The notes under the pieces: model-generated | What the model was told of the DNA's origin: nothing | Database searches by the model: none | The model's input: only the letters and a program-made list of their open reading frames with translations | Part shown: positions 1 to 9,031 of the stretch, one piece after another | How the letters are laid out: each line of letters begins with the position of its first letter | Numbering within the stretch: the first letter of the stretch is position 1 | Assembly (NCBI RefSeq): GCF_000282455.1 | Contig: NZ_AKJG01000078.1 | Span: forward strand, 1 to 37,618 | DNA from: Pseudomonas sp. GM74 | Lineage (GTDB): Bacteria > Pseudomonadota > Gammaproteobacteria > Pseudomonadales > Pseudomonadaceae | Direction of reading: 5' to 3' | Length of the DNA: 37,618 nucleotides | Translations under genes and position numbers: made by a program

Positions 1-156
1 AGGGTTTTTTTCCTTTGTAGGACCAGCCGGTCGACGCTCGATTGCTCGCGAAAAACCCGAGAGCGCCGCGGGGCGTCAGGTTTACAGCGTCATCGTTGAA
101 GACCATCGCGAGCAATCGAGCGTCGACCGGCTGCTCCTACAAAGGAAAAAAACCCT
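1..156. repeat. Large REP-type palindrome with 51-nt arms
   Basis: Arms at 1-51 and 106-156 are reverse complements with one mismatch (positions 23 and 134). They enclose a 54-nt spacer. The spacer begins AAACCCGAGAGCGCCGCGGGG and ends near TCATCGTTGAAGACCA, closely matching the spacer of the repeat at 20014-20118, so the two belong to one family. The first base of the window already lies in the arm, so the repeat could extend further left. The hairpin has no U-tract on the plus strand, so it is not a classical terminator. Confidence 0.9.
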
Positions 157-237
157 GTCGCGAGCACTGGACATGCCGCGCAAGTAAGCTCACCTTAGGG
201 GCGCTGTCGTCCAATTCCTAGAAAGTCTGGAGTCCTT

Positions 238-483
238 ATGTCGCTTACCCCTGAGTTGGTTGCCGAACTGGAAGTCCTCGCACTCTTCAACCTGGACAGT
301 TCCCAGGAAGGTCTGAAAATTCATCAGACCGCTGCCCCGAAACACATTGCCGCCGCCAAACGCCTCTTTGAAAAAGAACTGACCGACCAGCCTGACGGCG
401 GTTACCTGACCAGCCTGGGTCGTGACGCCGCGCAAAATGTGCAGGCCGTGCTGACAATTCTTAACGCCGAAGTAACAGCCTGA
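238..483 (+). CDS. TIGR02647-type small protein, function unknown
   Basis: This encodes 81 residues with no signal peptide or membrane segment. A GGAG Shine-Dalgarno sits 7 nt before the ATG. The sequence is mildly acidic and probably helical, with a central ITAAPKHIAAAKRLFEKEL-like stretch and the ending AAQNVQAVLTILNAEVTA. I recognise it as the small conserved protein found beside cyaA in pseudomonads (TIGR02647 family). No catalytic motif is visible and no function can be given. It precedes cyaA by 194 bp, and a strong hairpin after its stop suggests a separate transcript. The existence of the gene is well supported by the ribosome site and the conserved location; the family name is from memory. 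Confidence 0.8.
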   Translation: MSLTPELVAELEVLALFNLDSSQEGLKIHQTAAPKHIAAAKRLFEKELTDQPDGGYLTSLGRDAAQNVQAVLTILNAEVTA

Positions 484-497
484 ATTCTGCCGCATCG

Positions 498-531
498 CCC
501 ACGGAGATCCCGATCCAGGGATTTCCGCGGG
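498..531 (+). other. Strong hairpin after the TIGR02647-type gene
   Basis: The segments 502-511 and 518-527 form a 10-bp stem (CGGAGATCCC with GGGATTTCCG, one G-U pair) around the 6-nt loop GATCCA. It is extended by CCC 498-500 pairing with GGG 529-531 across a one-base mismatch. It lies 14 nt after the stop codon. No T-run follows, so it is either a weak terminator or a 3'-end stabiliser. The rest of the 484-677 gap shows only a weak possible cyaA promoter (TTAAAA at 594, TAAACT at 618). Confidence 0.5.
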
Positions 532-677
532 CACATTCCCCTGATTTCCGTTCCCAGCCGTTATAAATCTGACGCCAGAAAAACAAAATCAGCTTAAAAG
601 TCCTCGCTTCAAGGCGCTAAACTGCCCCTCATCCGAAGAGCCCCACGTCCGAGCCCTGCGAGCCGGTTTGAGCTGAC

Positions 678-3521
678 ATGACGCGCACCCATGAAATCCG
701 CCCCGATCTGGACGAGGGAATCGACCGCAAGGTTCTCAACCAGCTGCGCGCACGCTTTCTGAAACTCAACGAAGGACGCATGGCTCGCGCCATGGAAGGG
801 TTGTCGACCCGCCAGCAAGGGGTCCTGACCTTGCTGCCGTTGTTTTTCCACGTTAACCATCCGCTGTTGCCCGGCTACGTTTCCGGCAGTACGCCGGCCG
901 GCCTGTCGAATTTCGAACCGGATGCCAATGTCCTTGCCGAAACCCAGCGCCTGACCCGCTCGTTTTCCTATAAGCCGCGCCACGGCAGCAACCCGCCAAG
1001 GCCGATTCACGGACTGTTCCTGATGGGCAGCCTCGGCACCCTGGCGCAGGCCGACCAGAGCGACATGGATGTGTGGGTCTGCCATGGGCCGGACCTGACC
1101 GAAAACGAACTCGCCGAGCTGCGCAAGAAATGCCAGTTGCTGGAAGCCTGGGCCGCCAGCCAGGGCGCCGAAGCGCATTTTTTCCTGATCGATCCGAGCC
1201 GTTTCGTCCGCGGCGAGCGTGATACCCAACTGAGCTCGGAGGATTGCGGTACTACCCAGCACTACCTGTTGCTGGACGAGTTTTACCGCACCGCGATCTG
1301 GCTCGCCGGTCGCACACCGATCTGGTGGCTGGTGCCGGTCTACGAAGAATCGAGCTACGACCGCTACACCCATGCCTTGATCTCCAAACGCTTCATCCGT
1401 GCCGATGAAACCCTCGACCTCGGCAACCTGGCCTACATCCCACCCGGCGAATTTATCGGCGCCGGGCTCTGGCAGTTGTTCAAGGGCATCGAGTCGCCCT
1501 ACAAGTCGGTACTCAAGCTGCTGCTGACAGAGGTTTACGCCAGTGAACACCCCAGGGTCCATTGCCTGAGCCTGCGCTTCAAGCAAGCGGTGTTCGCCAA
1601 CCAACTCGACCTCGACGAACTGGATCCGTACGTCGTAGTGTACCGGTGCATCGAGGAATACCTGATCGCCCGTAACGAACCGGAACGGCTGGAACTGGTG
1701 CGTCGCGCGCTGTACCTGAAGGTTAATCGCAAGCTCACCGGCAACAGCCGCACCCAGAGCTGGCAGCGCTCTTTACTCGAACGCCTGGCCCATGAATGGC
1801 ACTGGGACCAGCGCCAACTGACCCTGCTCGACAGCCGTAGCCAGTGGAAAGTCCGCCAGGTCAGCTCCGAGCGGCGGGCACTGGTCAACGAGCTGAATTA
1901 CAGCTACCGCTTCCTCACCCAGTTTGCCCGTCACGAACAAACGGTCAGCCGCATCAACAAGCGCGACCTGAGCGTCCTCGGCCGTCGCCTGTACGCCGCT
2001 TTCGAGCGCAAGGCCGGCAAAGTCGAATTCATCAACCCCGGTATCGCCCCGGACCTGGCCGAAGACACCCTGACGCTGGTGCACGCACCGAACAAGAAAG
2101 AACCGGGGCAAAGCCAGTGGGGCTTGTACAACGGCAGCCTGACGGCACTGGAGTGGGAACATTTCGCGCCGATCAAACGCAGCCGTCACTTGCTCGAACT
2201 GCTGACCTGGTGCCACCGCAATGGCGTGATCGACAGCAGTACCCGCCTGGCCTTGCACCCCGGCACCAGCGACTTGAGCGAATTCGAACTGTTCAACCTG
2301 CTCGGCAGCCTGCAACAGACCATCGCCCTGCCCTTGCCCACCGTAGCCGAGGAGCCTCTGTTGCGCGCCAGCGTGCCGAGCGAAGTGCTGATTCTGGTGA
2401 ATGTCGGCATTGATCCGCTCAAGCACCATCGCGAACTGAACATCCTCATGACCACCGAGCGCACCGACTCCCTGAGCTACGCCGGTGTCCGGGAAAATCT
2501 GGTGCTGACCCTGGACCAGGTCACGCTCAATAGCTGGAACGAAGTGTTGGTCGGCCGCTACGACGGCCCCCATGCCCTGCTCGACTGCATCCGCGACTAC
2601 CTCAACAACCTGCCCGCCGGGCCGCAACAGCCGAAGCTGCGGGTGCGTTGCTTCTGTCATAACCGCGCGCAGTTCATCGCCCAACGGGTCGAGGAAATCC
2701 TCGATACCGCGCAGAACCTGCTGCTGAGCCGGCTCAACCATCGCTACCTGATCCAGGTCCAGCAGCACTACCACGTACTGGAGTTGGTGCCGGGCCAGGT
2801 CCAGCACATCGCACTGGCTACTCTGCCGGCGCTGATCGATTACCTGGGCGAGGAAATGGCGAGCTACAGCCCACTGCACCTCGATCCGAAGGCACTGGAA
2901 GACCACGACCTCGCGCTGTTCCTGCCCACGGGTCAGCCGGACTGCATCCAAGTGTTCTACCGGGTCCACGAAGATCAGGCTGATCTGTACGTGCTCGATG
3001 AGTTCAACGCCCTGTGGCAGCAACGCCTGCCCTGGCACGATGAGCAAAGCCTGCTGGTACCGCTGCAGCGTTTCCTGCAATCGATCCAGTACCGTCGCGA
3101 TGCCCTGATACCAATGGACGCGGCCCACCGCCTGAACCTCGACACTCTGTATTGCCAGTTGCTGCCGTCAGGCCCTGGCCGGGCGCGCCGCATCGAAGCC
3201 CGGCCGGTGCCGCAGACGCCGGTGAACAAGCCGTTCTACGACGTGCAGGCGATCGTCGGCAAAGCCGCGCCGGGTCAGGTGCAGGTGACGTTGTATTGCA
3301 ATCAACGGGAGTTTTCCGAGCTGGAACATGGCGACCAGTTGTTCCGCGTGGTCGCCCGGGAAATCGTCGGGCAGCGCCGGGAAACCGAACGCTACCGCTG
3401 CTACATCACCGACCTCGACCTGTCAGGCCTGCTGGGTGAAAGGCAGAGTTCCACCCATCTGTACCTGCGCTACAAGGCAGACCTGGAGCACGCGTTGAAC
3501 GAGGCGCTCGATCAGGTCTGA
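678..3521 (+). CDS. cyaA: Class I adenylate cyclase
   Basis: Converts ATP to cyclic AMP and pyrophosphate in the cytoplasm, supplying cAMP for Crp/Vfr-type regulators. The 947-residue length fits class I (enterobacterial-type) cyclases. The N-terminal catalytic domain shows the nucleotidyltransferase signature: GS at 117-118 followed by D129 and D131 in SDMDVWVC. A conserved HEWHWDQRQL-type segment lies near residue 375. The C-terminal half is the regulatory region. The ATG at 678 is followed at once by family-typical sequence (TRTHEIRPDLDEGIDRKVLNQLRARF). The gene converges on rnk with only 6 bp between their stop codons, so each transcript must run into the other gene or end in an overlap. 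No clear terminator is seen for cyaA. Confidence 0.95.
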   Translation: MTRTHEIRPDLDEGIDRKVLNQLRARFLKLNEGRMARAMEGLSTRQQGVLTLLPLFFHVNHPLLPGYVSGSTPAGLSNFEPDANVLAETQRLTRSFSYKPRHGSNPPRPIHGLFLMGSLGTLAQADQSDMDVWVCHGPDLTENELAELRKKCQLLEAWAASQGAEAHFFLIDPSRFVRGERDTQLSSEDCGTTQHYLLLDEFYRTAIWLAGRTPIWWLVPVYEESSYDRYTHALISKRFIRADETLDLGNLAYIPPGEFIGAGLWQLFKGIESPYKSVLKLLLTEVYASEHPRVHCLSLRFKQAVFANQLDLDELDPYVVVYRCIEEYLIARNEPERLELVRRALYLKVNRKLTGNSRTQSWQRSLLERLAHEWHWDQRQLTLLDSRSQWKVRQVSSERRALVNELNYSYRFLTQFARHEQTVSRINKRDLSVLGRRLYAAFERKAGKVEFINPGIAPDLAEDTLTLVHAPNKKEPGQSQWGLYNGSLTALEWEHFAPIKRSRHLLELLTWCHRNGVIDSSTRLALHPGTSDLSEFELFNLLGSLQQTIALPLPTVAEEPLLRASVPSEVLILVNVGIDPLKHHRELNILMTTERTDSLSYAGVRENLVLTLDQVTLNSWNEVLVGRYDGPHALLDCIRDYLNNLPAGPQQPKLRVRCFCHNRAQFIAQRVEEILDTAQNLLLSRLNHRYLIQVQQHYHVLELVPGQVQHIALATLPALIDYLGEEMASYSPLHLDPKALEDHDLALFLPTGQPDCIQVFYRVHEDQADLYVLDEFNALWQQRLPWHDEQSLLVPLQRFLQSIQYRRDALIPMDAAHRLNLDTLYCQLLPSGPGRARRIEARPVPQTPVNKPFYDVQAIVGKAAPGQVQVTLYCNQREFSELEHGDQLFRVVAREIVGQRRETERYRCYITDLDLSGLLGERQSSTHLYLRYKADLEHALNEALDQV

Positions 3522-3527
3522 GGGATG

Positions 3528-3938
3528 TCACTCCGGGAACGCGCCGCCATTGGCCGGCTGCGATTCAACCTCCAGCAGCGTCAGCTTCAGGGTCTTGCCG
3601 CCCGGAGCCGGCCAATCGATGTGCTGGCCAACCTTCAGGCCGAGCAGCGCGCTGCCCACCGGCGCCAGGATCGAGACCTTGCCTTCGTCGGCGTTCGCAT
3701 CCTTGGGGTACACCAGTGTCAGGTGGTAGTCCTTGCCACTGCCTTCTTCGCGGCAATGCACACGGGAATTCATGGTCACGACATCCGCCGGCACTTCATC
3801 GTGGCCGACCAGGGTATCGGCGCGATCCAGTTCGGTTTGCAGCGCAATAACGCCCGGCAGCGTGTCGTCCAGGCTGTCGATCAGACGCTCCAGACGCTGG
3901 ACGTCCAGACGGGTAAGGGTGATGGAAGGTGCGGTCAT
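3528..3938 (-). CDS. rnk: Nucleoside diphosphate kinase regulator Rnk
   Basis: A 136-residue Rnk protein of the GreA/GreB-like family. It has a short N-terminal helical region (LTRLDVQRLERLIDSL) and, from about residue 50, the FKBP-like C-terminal fold (SRVHCREE, LVYPKDAN, ISILAPVGSALLGLKVGQHIDW). Rnk proteins bind RNA polymerase near the secondary channel and influence nucleoside diphosphate kinase and exopolysaccharide levels. The reading frame is open upstream to 4052, but the family start is the ATG at 3938 (MTAPSITLTRLDVQRL), preceded by AAGGAG. A terminator-like hairpin lies only 30 nt upstream of this start, so expression may depend on read-through (see findings). Confidence 0.93.
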   Translation of the reverse strand: MTAPSITLTRLDVQRLERLIDSLDDTLPGVIALQTELDRADTLVGHDEVPADVVTMNSRVHCREEGSGKDYHLTLVYPKDANADEGKVSILAPVGSALLGLKVGQHIDWPAPGGKTLKLTLLEVESQPANGGAFPE

Positions 3939-3967
3939 GATCTGGGCAGACTCCTTTCTTCTGCACG

Positions 3968-4004
3968 AAAAAAGCAAAACCCCGCCAGAAAAAGGCGGGG
4001 TTTT
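3968..4004 (-). terminator. Intrinsic terminator or attenuator in the rnk leader
   Basis: An 11-bp perfect stem (AAAACCCCGCC at 3976-3986 with GGCGGGGTTTT at 3994-4004) has a 7-nt loop. Read on the minus strand it is followed by GC and six T (3973-3968). It could end the transcript from cyaY-DUF1289. However, only 29 nt separate the T-run from the rnk ATG, so an rnk promoter should lie upstream of it. A second small stem (4010-4014 with 4023-4027) sits just before it. On the plus strand the same hairpin could end cyaA read-through, with a weaker T-run. Confidence 0.8.
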
Positions 4005-4085
4005 CATAAGCCTCGATGGGTTGAGGCGTTTCTGGACACTATCACAGCTCAAAAAATATACAAGTCAGGTCCGACCATGCACCTT

Positions 4086-4216
4086 GTAGCAGCTGGCGAA
4101 GCCTGCGTTCGGCTGCGCAGCAGTCGTAGAACCTGAATGCTCGGTATTCCTGGTACACCTTATTGTCTGATCTCACGACTGCTGCGCAGCCGAACGCAGG
4201 CTTCGCCAGCTGCTAC
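4086..4216. repeat. REP-type inverted repeat, GTAGCAGCTGGCGAAGCC family
   Basis: Arms of 42 nt (4086-4127 and 4175-4216) are perfect reverse complements around a 47-nt spacer. The same family recurs at 37367-37497. There both arms carry GCGTCCGGC where this copy has GCGTTCGGC, so the two arms have changed together. It lies 16 bp beyond the DUF1289 stop, between that gene and the rnk leader. Confidence 0.92.
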
Positions 4217-4232
4217 GGATCGCGTTACGGCG

Positions 4233-4451
4233 TTAAATGGCGGCTTTGCGTTGCGCTGCCTGGGCGCAGATGACGCGCCGGCGATCATCGTCCGCCGAAC
4301 GCCATTCGCGGATGTCTTCGACATGACGAAAGCAGCCCAGGCAGACTTTCTGCTCGTCCAGCCGGCACACACCGCTGCACGGCGATGGCACCGCAGGGCT
4401 GACATTGCTGTAGAGCGGCTTGGGCGCACGGACAGGCGCAGGCTGGGTCAC
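4233..4451 (-). CDS. DUF1289 family protein
   Basis: A 72-residue protein with the DUF1289 pattern PCSGVCRLDEQKVCLGCFRHVEDIREWRSADD. The four cysteines (C-x3-C, then C-x2-C) look like a metal-binding knuckle, although the function is unknown. I start it at the GTG at 4451 (VTQPAPVRAPKPLYSNV), which lies 4 nt after the cyaY stop. This implies translational coupling. Upstream frame extension exists but only shadows cyaY. Cotranscription with frataxin, an iron-sulfur assembly protein, fits a metal-related role, but that is inference. Confidence 0.85.
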   Translation of the reverse strand: MTQPAPVRAPKPLYSNVSPAVPSPCSGVCRLDEQKVCLGCFRHVEDIREWRSADDDRRRVICAQAAQRKAAI

Positions 4452-4455
4452 GATC

Positions 4456-4788
4456 TCACAGGCCTTCGAAATCGAGCTCGACACCGGCCTGTTGCTGGAC
4501 GATACGCTCAAGCATTTCGCCCAACTGCTCTTCGCTCTTGTCGCACATCCAGCGCTCGCTTTCTTCGTCGTAGTCGAAGTGGAAACCACCGGACACCGCC
4601 GCCAGCCACAGCTGACGCAGCGGCTCCTGGCGACTGAAGATCAACTGGCTGCCGTTCTCGAACTTGACGGTCAGCACACCGGCCGAGCTTTCGAGGTCGA
4701 TATCCAGGTCGCTCTCGTCAAAGATGTCCTCCAGGGTTTGCTGGGTGGCATCGACCAGGTCGTGGAAACGCGCTTCGGACAAACTCAT
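4456..4788 (-). CDS. cyaY: Frataxin homolog CyaY
   Basis: A 110-residue bacterial frataxin. It is a cytoplasmic iron-binding protein that modulates the IscS cysteine desulfurase during iron-sulfur cluster assembly. Family features are visible: the acidic first helix (EARFHDLVDATQQTLEDIFDESDLDIDLE), the beta-sheet core (GVLTVKFENGSQLIFSRQEPLRQLWLAAVSGGFHFDY) and the terminal helix. Start ATG at 4788 has GAGG 9 nt upstream. First gene of a two-gene minus-strand unit with DUF1289. It is divergent from lptM-lysA, with a REP element in the 330-bp gap. Confidence 0.95.
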   Translation of the reverse strand: MSLSEARFHDLVDATQQTLEDIFDESDLDIDLESSAGVLTVKFENGSQLIFSRQEPLRQLWLAAVSGGFHFDYDEESERWMCDKSEEQLGEMLERIVQQQAGVELDFEGL

Positions 4789-4904
4789 TACGGCAACCTC
4801 AAAAAGTGTCTGATCAGGCTCAAGCGCCGCAAGATACGACCGAGCCCCGTCGATTGCAAAGGATAATGACCAAGCGACCGATACCGGTAAATTAAACGCG
4901 GTCT

Positions 4905-4996
4905 CTGTGGGAGCGGGCTTGCCCGCGAAAGCGGTGGTTCAGTCAACAAAGAGGTTGAATGTGCTGGCCCCTTCGCGGGCAAGCCCGCTCCCACAG
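4905..4996. repeat. REP-type inverted repeat, TGTGGGAGCGGGCTTGCC family
   Basis: Perfect 25-nt arms (4905-4929 and 4972-4996) enclose 42 nt. It sits between the divergent cyaY and lptM starts, an unusual place because most other copies here follow stop codons. The rest of the 4789-5118 gap holds the lptM promoter region. Confidence 0.92.
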
Positions 4997-5078
4997 GGAT
5001 TGCGTGATACCAACCGGCATCGGGCCAACCCCCGCCGGACGGGCGGTCCGTTGCATAGGCAAGCTGCCGGGTGGCCGG

Positions 5079-5084
5079 TATACT
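5079..5084 (+). promoter_or_regulatory. Probable -10 element for the lptM-lysA operon
   Basis: TATACT lies 35 bp before the lptM ATG, in the gap divergent from cyaY. The nearest -35-like hexamer (TTGCAT at 5051) is 22 bp away, too far for a standard sigma-70 promoter. Only the -10 is proposed. Confidence 0.35.
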
Positions 5085-5118
5085 CCGGCGCAATTAATGC
5101 ATTTTCAAGGATTTCGCC

Positions 5119-5295
5119 ATGAAGCGCCTGATCTCTTCCCTTGCTGCGCTCCTCGCGGTTGCCTGCCTTGTGTCGGCCTGCGGTCAAAAAGGCCCGCTGT
5201 ACCTGCCCGATGAAGACCAGGACCCTGTCGAGCAAGCCAAGTCGTCGCAGCAGCAGCCTGCCTCCAAAGCACACAAGCACGACGTCTACCAATAA
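5119..5295 (+). CDS. lptM: LPS translocon maturation chaperone LptM (small lipoprotein)
   Basis: A 58-residue lipoprotein. The signal peptide MKRLISSLAALLAVACLVSA ends in a lipobox (LVSA-C21). It is followed at once by GQKGPLYLP, the hallmark of the LptM (YifL/LppL) family, and then a polar Gln/Lys-rich tail. In E. coli LptM helps the outer-membrane LptD-LptE translocon form native disulfides. The location just upstream of lysA is conserved in gammaproteobacteria. The stop TAA is 12 bp before the lysA ATG, so it is the first gene of the lysA operon. Confidence 0.92.
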   Translation: MKRLISSLAALLAVACLVSACGQKGPLYLPDEDQDPVEQAKSSQQQPASKAHKHDVYQ

Positions 5296-5307
5296 TAAGG
5301 GAACCTC

Positions 5308-6555
5308 ATGGACGCTTTTAACTACCGTGACGGTGAACTGTTCGCGGAAGGTGTTGCCCTGTCTGCCATCGCCGAGCGCTTTGGCACACCGACCTACGTT
5401 TACTCGCGCGCGCACATCGAAGCCCAATACCTGGCTTACGCCGATGCACTGGCCGGCATGCCGCACCTGGTGTGCTTTGCTGTGAAGGCCAACTCCAACC
5501 TGGGCGTACTGAATGTCCTGGCGCGTCTGGGCGCCGGTTTCGACATCGTCTCCCGTGGCGAGCTGGAACGTGTACTGGCCGCTGGCGGTACCCCCGACAA
5601 GATCGTGTTCTCCGGCGTCGGCAAGACCCGTGACGACATGCGTCGCGCCCTGGAAGTCGGCGTGCACTGCTTCAACGTCGAATCCACCGACGAGCTGGAG
5701 CGCCTGCAAGTGGTCGCCGCCGAACTGGGCGTTCGCGCGCCGATTTCGCTGCGCGTGAACCCGGACGTCGATGCCGGCACCCACCCATACATTTCCACCG
5801 GTCTCAAAGAGAACAAGTTCGGTATCGCCATCGCCGACGCCGAAGACGTGTACGTGCGTGCAGCTCAGCTGCCCAACCTGGAAGTGGTCGGCGTCGATTG
5901 CCACATCGGCTCGCAACTGACCACCCTGCCGCCGTTCATCGACGCCCTCGACCGCCTGCTGGGCCTGGTCGATCGCCTCGGTGATTGCGGCATCTACCTG
6001 CGCCACATCGACCTCGGTGGTGGCCTGGGCGTGCGATACAAGGACGAGGAGCCGCCACTGGCTGCCGACTACATCAAGGCTGTGCGCGAGCGTCTCGACG
6101 GTCGTGACCTGGCGCTGGTGTTCGAGCCGGGCCGCTTCATCGTGGCCAACGCCGGTGTATTGCTGACCCAGGTCGAATACCTCAAGCACACTGAGCACAA
6201 AGACTTCGCCATCGTCGACGCCGCCATGAACGACCTGATCCGCCCGGCGCTGTACCAGGCCTGGATGGACGTCACTGCCGTGCGTCCGCGTCAATCCGCC
6301 GCCCGCGCCTACGACATCGTCGGCCCGATCTGCGAGACCGGCGACTTCCTGGCCAAGGACCGTCAACTGGCGCTGGAGGAAGGCGACCTGCTGGCCGTGC
6401 ATTCGGCCGGTGCCTACGGGTTTGTCATGAGTTCCAACTACAACACCCGCGGCCGTACCGCTGAAGTGTTGGTGGACGGTGATCAGGCATTTGAAGTGCG
6501 TCGCCGTGAGACGGTAGCCGAGTTGTTTGCTGGCGAAAGCCTGCTGCCGGAGTAA
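5308..6555 (+). CDS. lysA: Diaminopimelate decarboxylase
   Basis: PLP-dependent decarboxylation of meso-diaminopimelate to L-lysine, the last step of the DAP pathway. At 415 residues it is full length. The PLP lysine is K60 in [14 protein letters not shown] at 199-203 and EPGR at 273-276 bind the cofactor phosphate. C342 in CETGDFLA is the active-site cysteine contributed across the dimer. AGGG lies 9 nt upstream of the ATG. The dapF start is 4 bp after its stop, so the enzymes making and using meso-DAP are coupled. Confidence 0.97.
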   Translation: MDAFNYRDGELFAEGVALSAIAERFGTPTYVYSRAHIEAQYLAYADALAGMPHLVCFAVKANSNLGVLNVLARLGAGFDIVSRGELERVLAAGGTPDKIVFSGVGKTRDDMRRALEVGVHCFNVESTDELERLQVVAAELGVRAPISLRVNPDVDAGTHPYISTGLKENKFGIAIADAEDVYVRAAQLPNLEVVGVDCHIGSQLTTLPPFIDALDRLLGLVDRLGDCGIYLRHIDLGGGLGVRYKDEEPPLAADYIKAVRERLDGRDLALVFEPGRFIVANAGVLLTQVEYLKHTEHKDFAIVDAAMNDLIRPALYQAWMDVTAVRPRQSAARAYDIVGPICETGDFLAKDRQLALEEGDLLAVHSAGAYGFVMSSNYNTRGRTAEVLVDGDQAFEVRRRETVAELFAGESLLPE

Positions 6556-6559
6556 AACC

Positions 6560-7390
6560 ATGCTGCTGCGTTTTACCAAAATGCACGGCCTGGGCAATGA
6601 CTTCATGGTCCTCGACCTGGTCAGCCAGCACGCGCACATTCTGCCCAAGCACGCCAAACAATGGGGCGACCGGCACACCGGCGTCGGTTTCGACCAATTA
6701 CTGATCGTCGAGGCACCGAGCAACCCGGACGTGGACTTCCGCTACCGGATCTTCAACGCTGACGGCTCCGAAGTGGAACAGTGCGGCAACGGTGCGCGCT
6801 GCTTCGCCCGCTTCGTGCTCGACAAGCGCTTGACCGCCAAGCGGCAGATTCGCGTCGAGACCAAAAGCGGCATCATCGAACTGGACATCCGCAACGACGG
6901 CCAGATCAGCGTCAACATGGGCGCCCCGCGCCTGGTGCCGGCGGATATTCCGTTCCAGGCACCAGAGCAGGCCAAGAGTTATCAGGTCGACGTCGACGGC
7001 ACCCCGGTCGAACTGGCTGCGGTATCCATGGGCAACCCCCATGCCGTGGTGCGGGTCAGCGATATCAACAATGCGCCGGTGCATGAACTGGGGCCGAAAA
7101 TCGAAAATCACCCGCGCTTCCCGGCTCGGGTCAATGTCGGTTTTCTCCAGGTCATCGACCGGAGCCGCGCACAGTTGCGCGTTTGGGAACGCGGAACCGG
7201 GGAAACCCAGGCTTGCGGAACCGGCGCCTGTGCCGCCGCAGTGGCCGCGATCAGCCAGGGGTGGATGGATTCGCCGCTATTGATCGACCTGCCTGGCGGG
7301 CGCTTGTCCATCGAATGGGCAGGCCCTGGCCAACCGGTGATGATGACCGGCCCGGCAGTGCGCGTATATGAAGGACAAGTGCGTCTTTGA
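6560..7390 (+). CDS. dapF: Diaminopimelate epimerase
   Basis: PLP-independent interconversion of LL- and meso-diaminopimelate, supplying both lysine and peptidoglycan. The 276-residue length is typical. The two catalytic cysteines are C75 (EQCGNGARC) and C219 (TQACGTGAC). The start is the ATG at 6560 ([15 protein letters not shown]); the frame is open a little further upstream into lysA, but the family N-terminus is clear. It overlaps nothing and is followed by the DUF484 gene after 13 bp. Confidence 0.97.
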   Translation: MLLRFTKMHGLGNDFMVLDLVSQHAHILPKHAKQWGDRHTGVGFDQLLIVEAPSNPDVDFRYRIFNADGSEVEQCGNGARCFARFVLDKRLTAKRQIRVETKSGIIELDIRNDGQISVNMGAPRLVPADIPFQAPEQAKSYQVDVDGTPVELAAVSMGNPHAVVRVSDINNAPVHELGPKIENHPRFPARVNVGFLQVIDRSRAQLRVWERGTGETQACGTGACAAAVAAISQGWMDSPLLIDLPGGRLSIEWAGPGQPVMMTGPAVRVYEGQVRL

Positions 7391-7403
7391 GTGAGCGAAA
7401 TCC

Positions 7404-8129
7404 ATGACCGACAAGCCCCAGGTACCCGCACGACAAGCTGACGAATCACCGTCCGAAAGCCTGGAGGCGGCGGCTGTAGCCGCGTACCTGGAGGCTCATC
7501 CGGACTTCTTCGTCGAGTACGAAGAACTGCTCCCGTCCCTGCGTATTCCCCATCGGCGCGGCGATACCGTGTCGCTGGTGGAGCGTCAGATGACCATACT
7601 GCGCGACCGCAACATTGAACTGCGTCATCGTCTGTCGCATTTGATGGACGTGGCCCGGGACAACGACCGACTGTTCGAAAAGACCCGTCGCCTGATCCTG
7701 GCGCTGATGGATGCCGCCAGCCTGGAAGACGTGGTGATGTGCGTCGAAGACAGCCTGCGCCAGGAATTCCAGGTGCCCTTCGTAAGTCTCATCCTGCTCG
7801 GCGACAACGCCATGCCGGTGGGCCGCTGGGTCACCCACGCCGAAGCTCAAGTGGCCATCGGCGGTTTGCTCTCGGAAGACAAAAGCGTCAGCGGCAGCCT
7901 GCGCGAACATGAACTGGACTTTCTGTTCGGCGAAGAACAGCGCAAGCAGATCGGCTCCACCGCGGTCGTCGCCATCAGCCACCAAGGCATTCACGGCATC
8001 CTGGCCATCGCCAGCCGTGATCCGCAGCACTACAAAAGCTCGGTGGGCACCTTGTTCCTGAGCTACATCGCTGAAGTCATGGGTCGCGTGCTGCCACGGG
8101 TCAACAATTCCCTGCGCTCGGTACGCTGA
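7404..8129 (+). CDS. DUF484 family protein
   Basis: A 241-residue protein of the DUF484 family, always found between dapF and xerC. It has an N-terminal segment ([29 protein letters not shown]), a coiled-coil-like helix ([31 protein letters not shown]) and a GAF-like C-terminal half ending in a [16 protein letters not shown] helix. No ligand-binding or catalytic residues can be assigned. The xerC ATG follows the stop by 2 bp, which suggests translational coupling. Its role is unknown; the constant neighbourhood hints at a link with XerC, which is inference. Confidence 0.9.
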   Translation: MTDKPQVPARQADESPSESLEAAAVAAYLEAHPDFFVEYEELLPSLRIPHRRGDTVSLVERQMTILRDRNIELRHRLSHLMDVARDNDRLFEKTRRLILALMDAASLEDVVMCVEDSLRQEFQVPFVSLILLGDNAMPVGRWVTHAEAQVAIGGLLSEDKSVSGSLREHELDFLFGEEQRKQIGSTAVVAISHQGIHGILAIASRDPQHYKSSVGTLFLSYIAEVMGRVLPRVNNSLRSVR

Positions 8130-8131
8130 AC

Positions 8132-9031
8132 ATGGAACGACAACTGGACGCTTACTGCGAACACCTGCGCAGTGAGCGGCAGGTGTCGCCGCACACGCTG
8201 TCGGCCTACCGCCGCGACCTCGATAAAGTGCTGGGCTGGTGCGTCAAACAGAATATCGGCAGTTGGGCGGCGCTGGACATCCAGCGCCTGCGCAGCCTGA
8301 TTGCTCGTCTGCACGCTCAGGGGCAATCGTCCCGCAGCCTCGCGCGATTGCTGTCGGCCGTTCGCGGGCTCTATCACTACCTGAACCGCGAAGGCCTGTG
8401 CGACCACGATCCGGCCAATGGTCTCGCGCCGCCCAAAGGCGAACGCCGCCTGCCGAAAACCCTCGACACCGACCGCGCCCTGCAATTGCTTGAAGGGGGC
8501 GTCGAGGATGACTTTCTCGCTCGCCGGGATCAGGCGATTCTGGAGTTGTTCTATTCCTCCGGGCTGCGGCTGTCGGAGCTGACGGGGCTCAATCTCGATC
8601 AGCTCGACCTGGCCGACGGCATGGTCCAGGTACTCGGTAAAGGCAGCAAGACCCGCCTGCTGCCGATAGGAAAAAAGGCCCGCGAAGCGCTGGAGCAGTG
8701 GCTGCCACTGCGGGCCATGGCCAACCCCGCGGACGATGCGGTTTTCGTCAGCCAGCAAGGCCGCCGTCTCGGCCCCCGGGCGATCCAGGTGCGGGTCAAG
8801 GCTGCCGGCGAGCGTGAACTGGGACAGAACCTGCATCCGCACATGCTGCGGCACTCCTTCGCCAGCCATTTGCTGGAATCCTCCCAGGACCTGCGCGCAG
8901 TGCAGGAACTGCTCGGCCACTCGGACATCAAGACCACCCAGATCTACACCCACCTGGACTTCCAGCACCTGGCCACGGTCTACGACAGCGCCCACCCACG
9001 GGCCAAACGCATGAAAGGCGACGATTCATGA
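8132..9031 (+). CDS. xerC: Tyrosine recombinase XerC
   Basis: With XerD, resolves chromosome dimers at dif near the terminus. It has 299 residues: an N-terminal SAM-like core-binding domain (about 1-95) and a C-terminal catalytic domain. All catalytic residues are present: R146 (SGLRLSEL), K170 (LGKGSKTR), H237 and R240 ([12 protein letters not shown]), H263 ([11 protein letters not shown]) and nucleophile Y272 (QIYTHLD). In P. aeruginosa the same gene was named sss. Its stop overlaps the start of the next gene by 4 bp. Confidence 0.96.
   Translation: MERQLDAYCEHLRSERQVSPHTLSAYRRDLDKVLGWCVKQNIGSWAALDIQRLRSLIARLHAQGQSSRSLARLLSAVRGLYHYLNREGLCDHDPANGLAPPKGERRLPKTLDTDRALQLLEGGVEDDFLARRDQAILELFYSSGLRLSELTGLNLDQLDLADGMVQVLGKGSKTRLLPIGKKAREALEQWLPLRAMANPADDAVFVSQQGRRLGPRAIQVRVKAAGERELGQNLHPHMLRHSFASHLLESSQDLRAVQELLGHSDIKTTQIYTHLDFQHLATVYDSAHPRAKRMKGDDS

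Noticed and set aside
5051..5084. TTGCAT...TATACT as a complete promoter for lptM
   Set aside because: The spacing is 22 bp, outside the usual 16-18 bp; only the -10 element was kept.
4939..6723. Open frame of 594 codons on the minus strand across lptM, lysA and the start of dapF
   Set aside because: It lies antisense to lysA and dapF, both of which have complete catalytic motifs. Long antisense frames are expected in GC-rich DNA, and its translation shows no recognisable family.
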